Part shown: piece after piece, positions 52,687 to 60,878 of the stretch
Position numbering within the stretch: position 1 is the first letter of the stretch
Layout: the number at the start of each line of letters is the position of its first letter
Assembly: GCF_047946665.1 (NCBI RefSeq)
Contig: NZ_CP172312.1
Coordinates: forward strand, 1,798,001-1,862,000
From: Allohahella sp002354735
Lineage (GTDB): Bacteria; Pseudomonadota; Gammaproteobacteria; Pseudomonadales; Oleiphilaceae
Direction of reading: 5' to 3'
Length of the DNA stretch: 64,000 nucleotides
The notes under the pieces: model-generated
Told to the model about the DNA's origin: nothing
The model's database searches: none
Seen by the model: only the letters and a program-made list of their open reading frames with translations
Translations under genes and position numbers: made by a program

Positions 52687-52718
52687 TGCAGAAACTTGCT
52701 ATAAATTTGTATTCTGCA
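52687..52718. promoter_or_regulatory. inverted repeat between WYL regulator and GST genes
   Basis: TGCAGAA (52687-52693) and TTCTGCA (52712-52718) form a perfect 7-bp inverted repeat with an 18-bp AT-rich spacer. A further TCTGCAG lies near 52763. The site begins 11 bp upstream of the regulator's ATG, a good place for autorepression and for control of the divergent GST gene. Confidence 0.4.
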
Positions 52719-52806
52719 CCTTAATTAGGACGGTTTCTCGCCTATATCGGGCTTATTCTGAATCTGCAGTACAACAAGAGCCAGCCCGAACCAAAGGAGT
52801 GATCCC

Positions 52807-53457
52807 ATGTCAAAAATCAAGTTCTACAGCAACCCAATGTCACGAGGCCGTGTCGTCCGCTGGATGCTCGAAGAGCTCGCGGTGCCTTATGAACTCGAAA
52901 TTCTGGAATTCGGCCAGTCGATCAAGAGCCCCGACTATCTCGCCATCAATCCCATGGGCAAGGTGCCTGCCATCAAACATGGCGACATCATCGTGACTGA
53001 AGTCGCTGCGATCTGTGCTTATCTCGCTGACCAGTTCCCGGAGAAAAAATTGGCACCGCCACCCCAGAGCGCTGAGCGCGGCGCCTATTATCGATGGCTG
53101 TTCTTTATGGCGGGGCCGTTCGAAATGTCGACCAGTGCGAAAGCCTATGGCTGGCGGATCGACGAGAGCAACGCTCCAGCTGTCGGCTGTGGACGTATCG
53201 GCGATGCGGCCGATGTACTGGAATCAGTGTTACAGAAAGGGCCCTATATCTGTGGCGAGCAATTTACGGCCGCAGATATTGTCGTGAGCAGCTATGTTGG
53301 CTGGGAGATGATGCAGAAGAATCTCGAGCCTCGACCGGCTTTCGAAGCTTATGTCGCCCGTACTGAAGCGCGACCAGCAGCGAAAAGGGCCAATCAGCTC
53401 GATGATGCGCTGCTAGCCTCACGGACGGCGGAACCGGAAGCAGCACTGCCAGCGTAA
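52807..53457 (+). CDS. glutathione S-transferase family protein
   Basis: A 216-residue GST with an N-terminal thioredoxin-like domain (KIKFYSNPMSRGRVVRWML, with an NPMGKVPAI cis-Pro region) and an all-helical C-terminal domain. It probably conjugates glutathione to electrophiles in the cytoplasm. GGAG with a seven-base spacer precedes the ATG. It is divergent from the WYL regulator. Confidence 0.92.
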   Translation: MSKIKFYSNPMSRGRVVRWMLEELAVPYELEILEFGQSIKSPDYLAINPMGKVPAIKHGDIIVTEVAAICAYLADQFPEKKLAPPPQSAERGAYYRWLFFMAGPFEMSTSAKAYGWRIDESNAPAVGCGRIGDAADVLESVLQKGPYICGEQFTAADIVVSSYVGWEMMQKNLEPRPAFEAYVARTEARPAAKRANQLDDALLASRTAEPEAALPA

Positions 53458-53463
53458 GATCTC

Positions 53464-53505
53464 GGGGACGCGACGGCCACTGTTAGCTGGCCTGTCGCGC
53501 GCCCC
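53464..53505. terminator. GC-rich hairpin between convergent genes
   Basis: GGGG, CGCGAC and GGCCA segments pair with TGGCC, GTCGCG and CCCC with small internal mismatches around an eight-base loop. It lies between the ends of the GST and PepSY genes and could stop transcription from both sides, but neither side has a T-tract. Confidence 0.4.
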
Positions 53506-53524
53506 TCCATCGATATCGGACCGC

Positions 53525-54910
53525 CTACAGTACAGGCGCCCGGCTGCTGATATTACCCCGACTCAGCCAGGCATCGATCACCAGGAATAACAGCAGACTC
53601 ACGCCCATCACCGGCGCAAACACGCCAAGCAGGAGGACCCCCAGTGCCATGATCAGAAGAGACTTCAATGACGCCTTTCGCAGGTGGTGAAAGACCCGCC
53701 GAGGACCTGAGGCCGTCTGCCGCACTTCGCTGGGTCTTCGTAGCCACCACATCCGATAGCCCAGTATGACCAGCAGACAGAGCGCCAGCGCACAGAAGGC
53801 CACGAAGAGCTGATTGAGTAAACCGAACAGGACACCCATATGCGCATCGATGCCCCAACGGGTGAGCTTCGCTACTATCGGGAAGTCTTTGAAAACCTGC
53901 TCACCGACTACTGTCATGGTGCGAGGATCGATGGCGACGGCATCGACCTGGGTAGGCCAGCCCCTGTCGATCTCGCGCACCACCCAAGCGCTTGCAGGAT
54001 CGGCAGCGGGCTTTATTTCCAGAATCGCCGCATCGATACCTGTAGCTCTGGCTTTGGCCAACATCTGATCAAACAACTCGGGCCTGTCGATCTGTTCGAC
54101 CGGTTCAGGATTGGCTGCGCCATGACCTTGATGATGCAGGACCTCACCCGCTGGCTGGTCAGGCGCAAGTGCCGTGTTCAGTTCAGGCGTACTCCAGTCC
54201 ATCTGAGCCCTGAGAGCAGCAATATTAGCGCCCGCCCAATTCGACCAGGTAAGGCCCGTGATAGAAAAGAAGAGCAAGGCCACCGAGAGCACCACACCCA
54301 GGGTGCTGTGCCAGTATCTGAGTCGGCTGCGAGGACTGTCGCTGCTGAGCCCGCTGTCAGCGCGACGTCTTCGCCACCAGAGCAGCAGCCCACCCAGTGC
54401 CACCAGCCAGAGCCAGGACGCCGCAAGTTCGCTGTAGTAACGACCGACCTCGCCTAGATGAAGCTCCCGATGCAGAAAGTCGATCCAGATTCGAAATGGC
54501 AGCGTGCCACTTGTGCCATAGACGACAAGGCTGCCCCGGATATCCAGTTTCGATGGATCGACAAAAATCGCCTGATGCTCTCCTTCCGCAAGTCCATCGA
54601 CCGAGAACATGACCCGTGTCGTCAGGCCGTCGGCTGGCGCCGGACGCACGGCCGACAGAATGGCACTGTGCCCTATTGCCTGCCGGGCAACCCGGATCTG
54701 GTCAGCGATTGGACGGTGCTCACCCCCCTGCTGGACGGTCAAAACGGAATCGTACAGCCAACGCTCTACCTGCGGTGTCAGCGCGAAAAGTGCGCCCGAT
54801 AGCGCAGCGACAAAAATAAAAGGTCCGACGAAAAAGCCGGCGTAAAAATGCAGACGAACGAGCAAGGGGTAGCCCCAGCGTTCATCACTGGTTCGAATTG
54901 TAATAGGCAT
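53525..54910 (-). CDS. PepSY-domain iron-regulated type membrane protein
   Basis: A 461-residue PepSY_TM (PiuB-like) protein with about five membrane helices (near 20-42, 165-185, 210-235, 355-380 and 420-445) and two periplasmic PepSY regions. LHFYAGFFVGPFIFVAALSG is typical of the first helix. Such proteins are often iron- or copper-linked and may be ferric reductases. GGAT precedes the ATG. It lies 39 bp after the His-rich DUF2946-like gene, and the two probably form an operon. Confidence 0.85.
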   Translation of the reverse strand: MPITIRTSDERWGYPLLVRLHFYAGFFVGPFIFVAALSGALFALTPQVERWLYDSVLTVQQGGEHRPIADQIRVARQAIGHSAILSAVRPAPADGLTTRVMFSVDGLAEGEHQAIFVDPSKLDIRGSLVVYGTSGTLPFRIWIDFLHRELHLGEVGRYYSELAASWLWLVALGGLLLWWRRRRADSGLSSDSPRSRLRYWHSTLGVVLSVALLFFSITGLTWSNWAGANIAALRAQMDWSTPELNTALAPDQPAGEVLHHQGHGAANPEPVEQIDRPELFDQMLAKARATGIDAAILEIKPAADPASAWVVREIDRGWPTQVDAVAIDPRTMTVVGEQVFKDFPIVAKLTRWGIDAHMGVLFGLLNQLFVAFCALALCLLVILGYRMWWLRRPSEVRQTASGPRRVFHHLRKASLKSLLIMALGVLLLGVFAPVMGVSLLLFLVIDAWLSRGNISSRAPVL

Positions 54911-54949
54911 GAGTATCCCTGATTTTAGATTGAGAACTGTGTTCCGGGG

Positions 54950-55438
54950 TCAAGCCAAGGCTGGAGGCGCGCGAACTGGCGCATCCGGGAAGACTGGTGC
55001 TTCTCTGGGGAGTGATGTAGTGCGAGGTAAAAGCGGCTGAACGAAGTCGAGTTTGAAAGCAACGCTGACCATGGCCGCCGCAAGATTCGGCGGCACTTTT
55101 GTGAGCAGGGCACAGTATCCGCAATCGGCATGACTGACATGCTGATCAGCTAGCGGCGGGTCCTTTCGCGAACGCTCGTGAGCGCCATGCTGGTCATGAT
55201 GCCCATACTGAGCGTCGGCGTGATGCTGAGGGGCGTGATGCTGAGGGGGATGGTGCGCGTGGCCTGATTTCGAGCGAGCGGCGAAATCAGCGGAGTCAGT
55301 CAAAGAGGACGGTGTGGACCGCGTCTGATCTCTGCTGGCGTCGAACTGCAGCTGAGTCAGAATCGGGCCCAGATAGATGAGCAGGATGGATAGCAGCGCC
55401 AGCCAGCATGTCAAACGGCGGTGTTCAGGTGCCTTCAA
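54950..55438 (-). CDS. His-rich DUF2946-like protein
   Basis: A 162-residue exported or anchored protein. An N-terminal helix (about 11-30) precedes a His-rich stretch (about 60-90, some fifteen His) and the DUF2946-type motif HADCGYCALL, then a second hydrophobic segment. These proteins often sit beside TonB receptors or PepSY proteins and are linked to copper or other metal handling. The start appears to be TTG with only CCGG-like bases before it, so the true start is uncertain. Confidence 0.68.
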   Translation of the reverse strand: MKAPEHRRLTCWLALLSILLIYLGPILTQLQFDASRDQTRSTPSSLTDSADFAARSKSGHAHHPPQHHAPQHHADAQYGHHDQHGAHERSRKDPPLADQHVSHADCGYCALLTKVPPNLAAAMVSVAFKLDFVQPLLPRTTSLPREAPVFPDAPVRAPPALA

Positions 55439-55521
55439 AACCGGTGGACATCCATGTGATACGGTGACGACGAGCGAATGAAATTTGGCTTTACTTCGGC
55501 CTGAGCATCAATGCAGCTGGA

Positions 55522-56034
55522 TTAATGATCCTTTTTACGCGACTCGGATATCCAGTCCGTGAGCGCAAAGAACACGCCTGAAAGTACAAAAGTAAAGTGG
55601 ATGCCCACTTTCCAGGCCAACTGCTCGGTCGTGAACTGACTGCTGACCAGAAAGGCCTTGAGCAGTTCGACCGCCGAGATAGCGACTATGGCGCCGATCA
55701 GCTTTAACTTGAGGTCTGCAAAACCGACGCGCCCCATCCATGCTGGACGGTCCTCGTGACCACCAACGGATATCTTCGAGACGAAATTTTCATAGCCGCT
55801 GAAGATGATGATCAACAACAGACTGGCAATAAGTGCGGTATCGACCAAGGTAAGAATCGAGATGACGGCTTCGTACTGGTCTGCGGTCCAGGCATTCTTC
55901 ACGAGCATGCCCAGTTCCTTCATGAACTTGACCAGCAAAACCAGAATCGCTGCAATCAAGCCCACAAAAAACGGCGCCAACAACCAGCGACTTGCAAAAA
56001 TGCCGGCTTCGATCTTACTTTCCAACGAACGCAT
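55522..56034 (-). CDS. YqhA/UPF0114 family membrane protein
   Basis: A 170-residue integral membrane protein with about four helices. It starts MRSLESKIEAGIFASRWLLA and contains FVSKISVGGHEDRPAW, both hallmarks of the UPF0114 (YqhA) family. Its function is unknown. GGAGA lies seven bases before the ATG. Confidence 0.9.
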   Translation of the reverse strand: MRSLESKIEAGIFASRWLLAPFFVGLIAAILVLLVKFMKELGMLVKNAWTADQYEAVISILTLVDTALIASLLLIIIFSGYENFVSKISVGGHEDRPAWMGRVGFADLKLKLIGAIVAISAVELLKAFLVSSQFTTEQLAWKVGIHFTFVLSGVFFALTDWISESRKKDH

Positions 56035-56149
56035 TCAGTCTCTCCTGAGTCATCAATCCTGCAGCCTGCATCTTAACTCGGCGGGCGGAGACAGCAAGAG
56101 CTGATTGCACCGAATGCTACACCTTCATATGATCGGGTTTTCGCCGGAC

Positions 56150-56177
56150 AATAAAAAAGCAGCCATTTGGCTGCTTT
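56150..56177 (-). terminator. rho-independent terminator of the csbD-like gene
   Basis: On the minus strand, AAAGCAGCC pairs with GGCTGCTTT around a four-base loop, and the second arm runs into TTTTTTATT. It lies about 20 bp beyond the CsbD stop. Confidence 0.88.
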
Positions 56178-56197
56178 CGAGTACGGTTCGATCAGGA

Positions 56198-56386
56198 TCA
56201 GCTGGTAACTGATTTTACTGTATCCTTGATCTTGCCCTTAGTCTCTTTGGCGTGGCCCTTGGTATGCTGGGCCTTACCCTCGGCTTCGGTATCCTTGTCG
56301 TCAGTAGCCTTGCCGAAGACTTCTTTTGCCTTACCCTTGATCTTGTCGATTGTGCCTTCTGCCTTATCCGTCTTTGAGTCTTTCAT
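56198..56386 (-). CDS. CsbD family stress protein
   Basis: A 62-residue, Lys/Glu/Asp-rich hydrophilic protein with GTIDKIKGKAKEVFGKATDD and KGHAKETKGKIKDT repeats, characteristic of the CsbD family. These are abundant small proteins of general or osmotic stress whose function is unknown. GGAGGT lies four bases before the ATG and a clear terminator follows, consistent with high expression as a single gene. Confidence 0.92.
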   Translation of the reverse strand: MKDSKTDKAEGTIDKIKGKAKEVFGKATDDKDTEAEGKAQHTKGHAKETKGKIKDTVKSVTS

Positions 56387-56599
56387 ATAACCTCCGTGGT
56401 TTCAGAATCAATTCAACACCCCTAAGATAACAACGACTTAGCTCCAGCCGCCACTTACAATACCTTAACATCCAGAAGCTGGGCCGACGCGTATCCACTC
56501 AATTGCCCTGGGCGCTTGTGCTAGTAGAAATTCGCTTTATATTTAGGCAATAACGAGGTGTCACAGGCATTTGATGCCGCGCAAGGGAAGGATTCCACG

Positions 56600-57289
56600 G
56601 TGAAACTTGGGAAGCGATTAAAGCAGCTTGATGCCATGGTGCCGCCGGGCTATGACCACATCTGGGACTGCTGTTGTGATCACGGTCTGCTGGGCGCGAC
56701 ACTGCTATCCCGCGCAGCGGCGCCTCATATCCATTTCGTGGATGTGGTCCCTGCCCTGGTGAGCGATCTGCAGGTGAGGCTACAGCAGTTCCAGCCAGCC
56801 TCATCGACAGCCTGGACCGCGCACTGCATTGATGCACACGCCTTGCCGCTGGCACAGTACGATGGGCGTCATCTGATCATCATCGCAGGTCTGGGTGGCG
56901 ACCTGACTGGCCAGCTTGTGGAGGCGATACAGGCTGCCTCGCCTGACTTAACGATTGATTTCCTTCTCTGCCCTGTCCGGCAGCAATTTGCCTTGCGCAG
57001 TCAACTCATTTGTCTGAACTTCGCTCTAAAGCACGAAGCACTGTTGGAAGAAAACCGGCGATATTACGAAATTCTTTTCGTAAGCTCTAAGGCGATGCTC
57101 GGAAGCCAAATCAGTCAGGTCGGTGAGCTGATCTGGCAGGCTGAAACGCCAGAGCAGGCAGCAATCGCAAGAGGCTATCTGACGCAAACACTCAATCATT
57201 ACCAACGGGCATCGCTGAACGCGCCTGCGCACGCACAACACATTCTTCAAGCTTACGAAATGGTTCAGACAAGATGTGATGCGCGATAG
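56600..57289 (+). CDS. trmK: tRNA (adenine-22-N1)-methyltransferase TrmK family
   Basis: A 229-residue SAM-dependent methyltransferase. IWDCCCDHGLLGATLLSR is the SAM-binding motif, followed by IIIAGLGGDL and LLCPVRQQFALR, which match COG2384/TrmK. I place the start at the GTG at 56600 because GGAAGGA lies seven bases upstream; a GTG at 56558 would add 14 residues. The end overlaps the convergent regulator gene by 25 bp. Confidence 0.83.
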   Translation: MKLGKRLKQLDAMVPPGYDHIWDCCCDHGLLGATLLSRAAAPHIHFVDVVPALVSDLQVRLQQFQPASSTAWTAHCIDAHALPLAQYDGRHLIIIAGLGGDLTGQLVEAIQAASPDLTIDFLLCPVRQQFALRSQLICLNFALKHEALLEENRRYYEILFVSSKAMLGSQISQVGELIWQAETPEQAAIARGYLTQTLNHYQRASLNAPAHAQHILQAYEMVQTRCDAR

Positions 57290-59229
57290 CGATAGCCTAC
57301 GCCGGTGACGGTTTCAACCTGAACGGCGTGCTCACCCAGTTTTCGGCGCAGGGTGCGCACAACGGCATCGACTACATTACTACCACCTTCATAGCGTGTT
57401 CCCCAGACTTCACGCAGCAGGTCGCTGCGCGACACAGCCTTGCCGGTCCGGGCGGCCAGCAACTGCATCACACCAAATTCGAGCGGGGTCAGACTCACCC
57501 GACCGGTACCCATCACCAGCTCGCGGGCTTCGAGGTCGAGCAGGTCGACTGCTGACTGGACACCCAGCTCTGAAGCCGCCAGTGCGGCCAGCCAGCCGTC
57601 GACGGAGCCCGCACCGAAGTCGAGCATCGCAGTGTGGTAGATGGCGCCATCGAGCGAGAGCTCGCGCCCAGTCAAGGCTACCAGGCCTAAGCGCTGAGCG
57701 ACCGGCGCGTAGGCAGCAAGATCACGCACCAGGAGATAAACGCGACGCAGACGCGGCCTCAACTCCATATAGTGCCGCTTGAGATCGAGCCATACAGCAG
57801 CCTGGACTTCGCCAGGTGAGTCACCTTCAGTGCTGGCCAGCCAGCGCCGGCAGAACAAGGCTATCTGATCGTCCGGGAGTGGATTGCACCTGAGGTGGTC
57901 GCACCAGCTTGCGGTCACCGGATCGTCACGCAGCCAGCGGGGCTCAACCAGATCAGAGCGAAGTTTGCAATACAGGCCCACCACATGCCCCACCCGATCA
58001 CGCACGACATGGAAACTCTGTGGCAGCCTTCGCCACCATGACAGCAAGCTCTCGGCAGCCTGAATGCCCTCCTGGGCATGAACGATGCTGAGTAGGTCTT
58101 CGGCGTCGCTCTGCTGAGCCATCTCCACTGAAAGTGCCGATGTATCCCGTGGGAAGAAGGCCTCGCGCACCACAGGGTTCTCGATCAGATAAAGCATGTC
58201 TGCCGTATAGCGCCAGAGATCTCCGCTCCCTGCAAACTGCGCTTCGGAAACGAGCTGGCGCCAGGCTGCCCGCCGATACTCAAGATAACGACAAGGATCA
58301 CTGGCATGCAGGGAACGGGCGATGGCATCACGCACAGCCTCCTGTACGACCAGGCCGTCGCTGACACAGTCGACGAAGGGCAGATCGCTCAGGCGCTCAT
58401 AGACATCCTGCGGCGCCAGATCAGGAAAGATGGCTCTTAATAAGGATATCGTCGACCGGCGGGTCACCGCCGCGCCTTCCAGCACGCGCCGGGTAACAGG
58501 ATCGCTTACATCGGCAAGGAAAACGTGGGTGAGTTCATCGACCGCCTGCTGAATCGGCGCTTCAGAGAAGCAATAGCCAGGCGGCTCGTTCCGCACACTC
58601 GCCGCGGCAAGTTTGAGGGCCAGTGGGTGCCCATGGGTGGAACGTGCGATGAGCGCCGCCTCCTCAGGGCCGAGCCCGAGTTGTGTAAGGACTGATATGG
58701 CATCATTCGCATTCAGCGGTGTCATGGCCACAGCCTGCAGTCTGTGGCCCCATCCCGGCGTGGCATACCAGCCAGCCGAAGGCCTTTGCCGACCGAACAA
58801 CAGCACTCGCACCCTGTCTGGCAAGGTCGGTAGAAAAACCTGCCGCAGCCAGACATCGAGAAGCCTGAACGCATCATAGTTGTCGAGGGCCAGAAGAATG
58901 ACGGTGTTGAGCTTGTCGAGACGTTGTGCGAGGGCTTCAGCGGCATGACAGACACCCCCCACGGCTTCGCTCAGCTCACCAAGGAAGCCGCGCTCGGTCG
59001 GCTCCACATTGCGACAGTCGATGTGGATAACGATCGCTCCGTCGTCTCTCGCCTCACGCGCAAATTTCTCCAGCAAGGCCGTTTTGCCTATGCCAGCAAT
59101 GCCGTGCACATGCAGCACCCATGGCCCTTCAGGCGTGAGCACACTCCGCAGGAAATCGAGCTCAGTTTCTCGTCCGGTGAACGCCTGCTGAGCCTGACTT
59201 GCAAGCCATTCCGACATTCGTCTGGTCAT
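57265..59229 (-). CDS. STAND-type ATPase fused to an OmpR-type DNA-binding domain
   Basis: A 654-residue regulator. The N-terminal P-loop ATPase has GIAGIGKT at 43-50 and a Walker-B-like VILLALDNYD near 115, followed by helical sensor regions resembling AAA_16/NB-ARC (STAND) proteins. The last 100 residues form an OmpR/PhoB-type winged helix (SLTPLEFGVMQLLAA, GVGYRYR). This order reverses the SARP/AfsR type, whose DNA-binding domain is N-terminal. It is divergent from the DUF1326-DUF2182 operon, and four in-phase direct repeats lie between them, so direct control is likely. The ligand is unknown. Confidence 0.85.
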   Translation of the reverse strand: MTRRMSEWLASQAQQAFTGRETELDFLRSVLTPEGPWVLHVHGIAGIGKTALLEKFAREARDDGAIVIHIDCRNVEPTERGFLGELSEAVGGVCHAAEALAQRLDKLNTVILLALDNYDAFRLLDVWLRQVFLPTLPDRVRVLLFGRQRPSAGWYATPGWGHRLQAVAMTPLNANDAISVLTQLGLGPEEAALIARSTHGHPLALKLAAASVRNEPPGYCFSEAPIQQAVDELTHVFLADVSDPVTRRVLEGAAVTRRSTISLLRAIFPDLAPQDVYERLSDLPFVDCVSDGLVVQEAVRDAIARSLHASDPCRYLEYRRAAWRQLVSEAQFAGSGDLWRYTADMLYLIENPVVREAFFPRDTSALSVEMAQQSDAEDLLSIVHAQEGIQAAESLLSWWRRLPQSFHVVRDRVGHVVGLYCKLRSDLVEPRWLRDDPVTASWCDHLRCNPLPDDQIALFCRRWLASTEGDSPGEVQAAVWLDLKRHYMELRPRLRRVYLLVRDLAAYAPVAQRLGLVALTGRELSLDGAIYHTAMLDFGAGSVDGWLAALAASELGVQSAVDLLDLEARELVMGTGRVSLTPLEFGVMQLLAARTGKAVSRSDLLREVWGTRYEGGSNVVDAVVRTLRRKLGEHAVQVETVTGVGYRYRASHLV

Positions 59230-59233
59230 AGTA

Positions 59234-59276
59234 GGCCCTCACGAATTCTCACAGTATTCTCATCACGCCCTCACGT
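59234..59276. promoter_or_regulatory. array of four CTCA direct repeats (probable operator)
   Basis: CTCA cores begin at 59238, 59248, 59259 and 59270, spaced 10, 11 and 11 bp. The outer two are CCCTCACG and the inner two are ATTCTCA. Head-to-tail repeats at helical spacing are what OmpR-type winged helices bind. The array lies directly before the STAND-regulator ATG and ends next to the predicted -35 of the divergent operon. Confidence 0.6.
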
Positions 59277-59295
59277 CCATCTGTTCATCGGGTGG

Positions 59296-59301
59296 TATAA
59301 C
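59296..59301 (+). promoter_or_regulatory. -10 hexamer of the DUF1326 operon
   Basis: TATAAC lies 41 bp upstream of the DUF1326 ATG. At a 17-bp spacing the -35 position reads ACGTCC, a poor match that overlaps the last CTCA repeat. This is the usual layout of an activator-dependent promoter. Confidence 0.45.
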
Positions 59302-59342
59302 TGAAGTCACAGAAATCAGCCCGATTAGGGAGGTGTACTGTC

Positions 59343-59960
59343 ATGAACAATACCGTGCAAACAGCGTGGAGCCTGAAAGGCGACTATCTCGAAAGCTGCA
59401 ATTGCAAGGGCGCCTGCCCCTGCCTGTACCTTGGTGCACCCACCGAGGGCGAGTGCACTGCGCTTGTAGGCTGGCATGTAAGCCGTGGCCATTTTGGTGA
59501 CCTGCCGCTGGATGATCTGAATGTTGTGGTGGCGCTGTTGTCTCCCGGCCCAATGGCGGAAGGCAATTGGAGAGTCGTGCTATACCTGGACCAGCGTGGC
59601 AACCAGCAGCAACTCGAGGCGCTGGGTGCCATTTTCGGTGGGCAGGCCGGAGGCCACCCAGCTGTGCTCGCCTCGCTCATTGGTGAAGTGCTTGGCGTGG
59701 AGCACCTACCAATCCTGTTCGAAACGAGCAAGGGTCGGCGACATCTCAAGCTTGGTGAGTATGCTGGTGCAGAGATAAAAGCCATCGAAGGCCAGGCCGG
59801 TGCCGAGGTGCATATTATCAACCATCCATTGGCCGTAGCGCCGGGTAACTCGCTGGTGGTCGCGAGCTCTCAGTCCCTGCGTCACCAGGCCTACGGGCTC
59901 AATTTCGATCTGAGCGAACGCACCGCCTACTATTCACCTTTCAGCTACGCCGGACCATGA
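59343..59960 (+). CDS. DUF1326 domain protein
   Basis: A 205-residue DUF1326 protein with an N-terminal cysteine cluster (SCNCKGACPCLY; Cys19, 21, 25 and 27) likely to bind metal or form disulfides. Its function is unknown. It is commonly encoded with DUF2182 membrane proteins, as here. GGAGG lies about nine bases before the ATG. The stop overlaps the next start as ATGA. Confidence 0.9.
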   Translation: MNNTVQTAWSLKGDYLESCNCKGACPCLYLGAPTEGECTALVGWHVSRGHFGDLPLDDLNVVVALLSPGPMAEGNWRVVLYLDQRGNQQQLEALGAIFGGQAGGHPAVLASLIGEVLGVEHLPILFETSKGRRHLKLGEYAGAEIKAIEGQAGAEVHIINHPLAVAPGNSLVVASSQSLRHQAYGLNFDLSERTAYYSPFSYAGP

Positions 59961-60763
59961 ACAAAGAAAGCAGTGTGCCCCTCACAGTAGCCAGGGCTCG
60001 CGCGCTCGAGCGGATGCTGATCGGCACTGTACTGCTCGTAATCACACTTCTGGCATGGGGCCAGCTTTACCTCATGGATATGTCTGCGAGTATGGCCTTA
60101 CCTGGCATCAAGGCCCCGGCAGATCAGTGGCATCTGGATGTGGCAGTGATGGGCGCGCTCATGTGGAGCCTGATGATGGTGGCCATGATGATGCCAGGCG
60201 CGAGTCCGATGATTCTGACCTATACCCGGATTCATCAGCAGCGTACCGGCAGAGGTCGGGCAGTGGCACCTACCGGCCTGTTCGTGGCGGGCTATCTTGT
60301 CGTGTGGCTCGGCTTCAGCGCGCTTGCCGCCACAGCTCAATGGGCGCTGTACCACGCCGGGCTATTAAGCGCTGCCATGGGCAAGTCGAGCGCGCCACTA
60401 GGCGGGGTCTTGCTCATTCTGGCCGGCGCATTCCAGTTCAGTCGTCTCAAGCAGGCCTGTCTGCGCAAATGCCGCTCACCAATCGGCTTCATCATGACCG
60501 AATGGCGCGAAGGCCCCACCGGGGCACTCCTCATGGGCATCCGCCACGGCGCCTACTGCACAGGCTGTTGCTGGGCACTCATGCTGCTGATGTTCGTAGG
60601 TGGTGTAATGAGTCTGATCTGGATGGCTGGCCTGGCCCTCTACTTTCTGGTGGAAAAGCTAACACCCTGGCCCCGGCCAATCGGCCAGCTCACAGGCCTG
60701 CTGCTTATCATCGCAGGTGCCATAATGCTGCTGAGTGCCGCATTCGGCGGCACAATGCGATAA
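59957..60763 (+). CDS. DUF2182 domain membrane protein
   Basis: A 268-residue integral membrane protein with about six or seven helices, rich in Met within helices (MWSLMMVAMMMPGASPM) and with HGAYCTGCCWALM near residue 200. These are typical DUF2182 (COG5486, predicted metal-binding integral membrane protein) features. It is coupled by ATGA overlap to DUF1326. Together they may handle a soft metal or a redox reaction, but this is inference. Confidence 0.9.
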   Translation: MNKESSVPLTVARARALERMLIGTVLLVITLLAWGQLYLMDMSASMALPGIKAPADQWHLDVAVMGALMWSLMMVAMMMPGASPMILTYTRIHQQRTGRGRAVAPTGLFVAGYLVVWLGFSALAATAQWALYHAGLLSAAMGKSSAPLGGVLLILAGAFQFSRLKQACLRKCRSPIGFIMTEWREGPTGALLMGIRHGAYCTGCCWALMLLMFVGGVMSLIWMAGLALYFLVEKLTPWPRPIGQLTGLLLIIAGAIMLLSAAFGGTMR

Positions 60764-60878
60764 GCCACCAGATCAAGCTTCCGTCGCAACATCCATTCGA
60801 GCAGATCTGGATGGCTGGCGATATGAAGAGTCGAAGCGGTATTCTGTAATCGAACCCTTACTGATTCAGGAGATCGAT

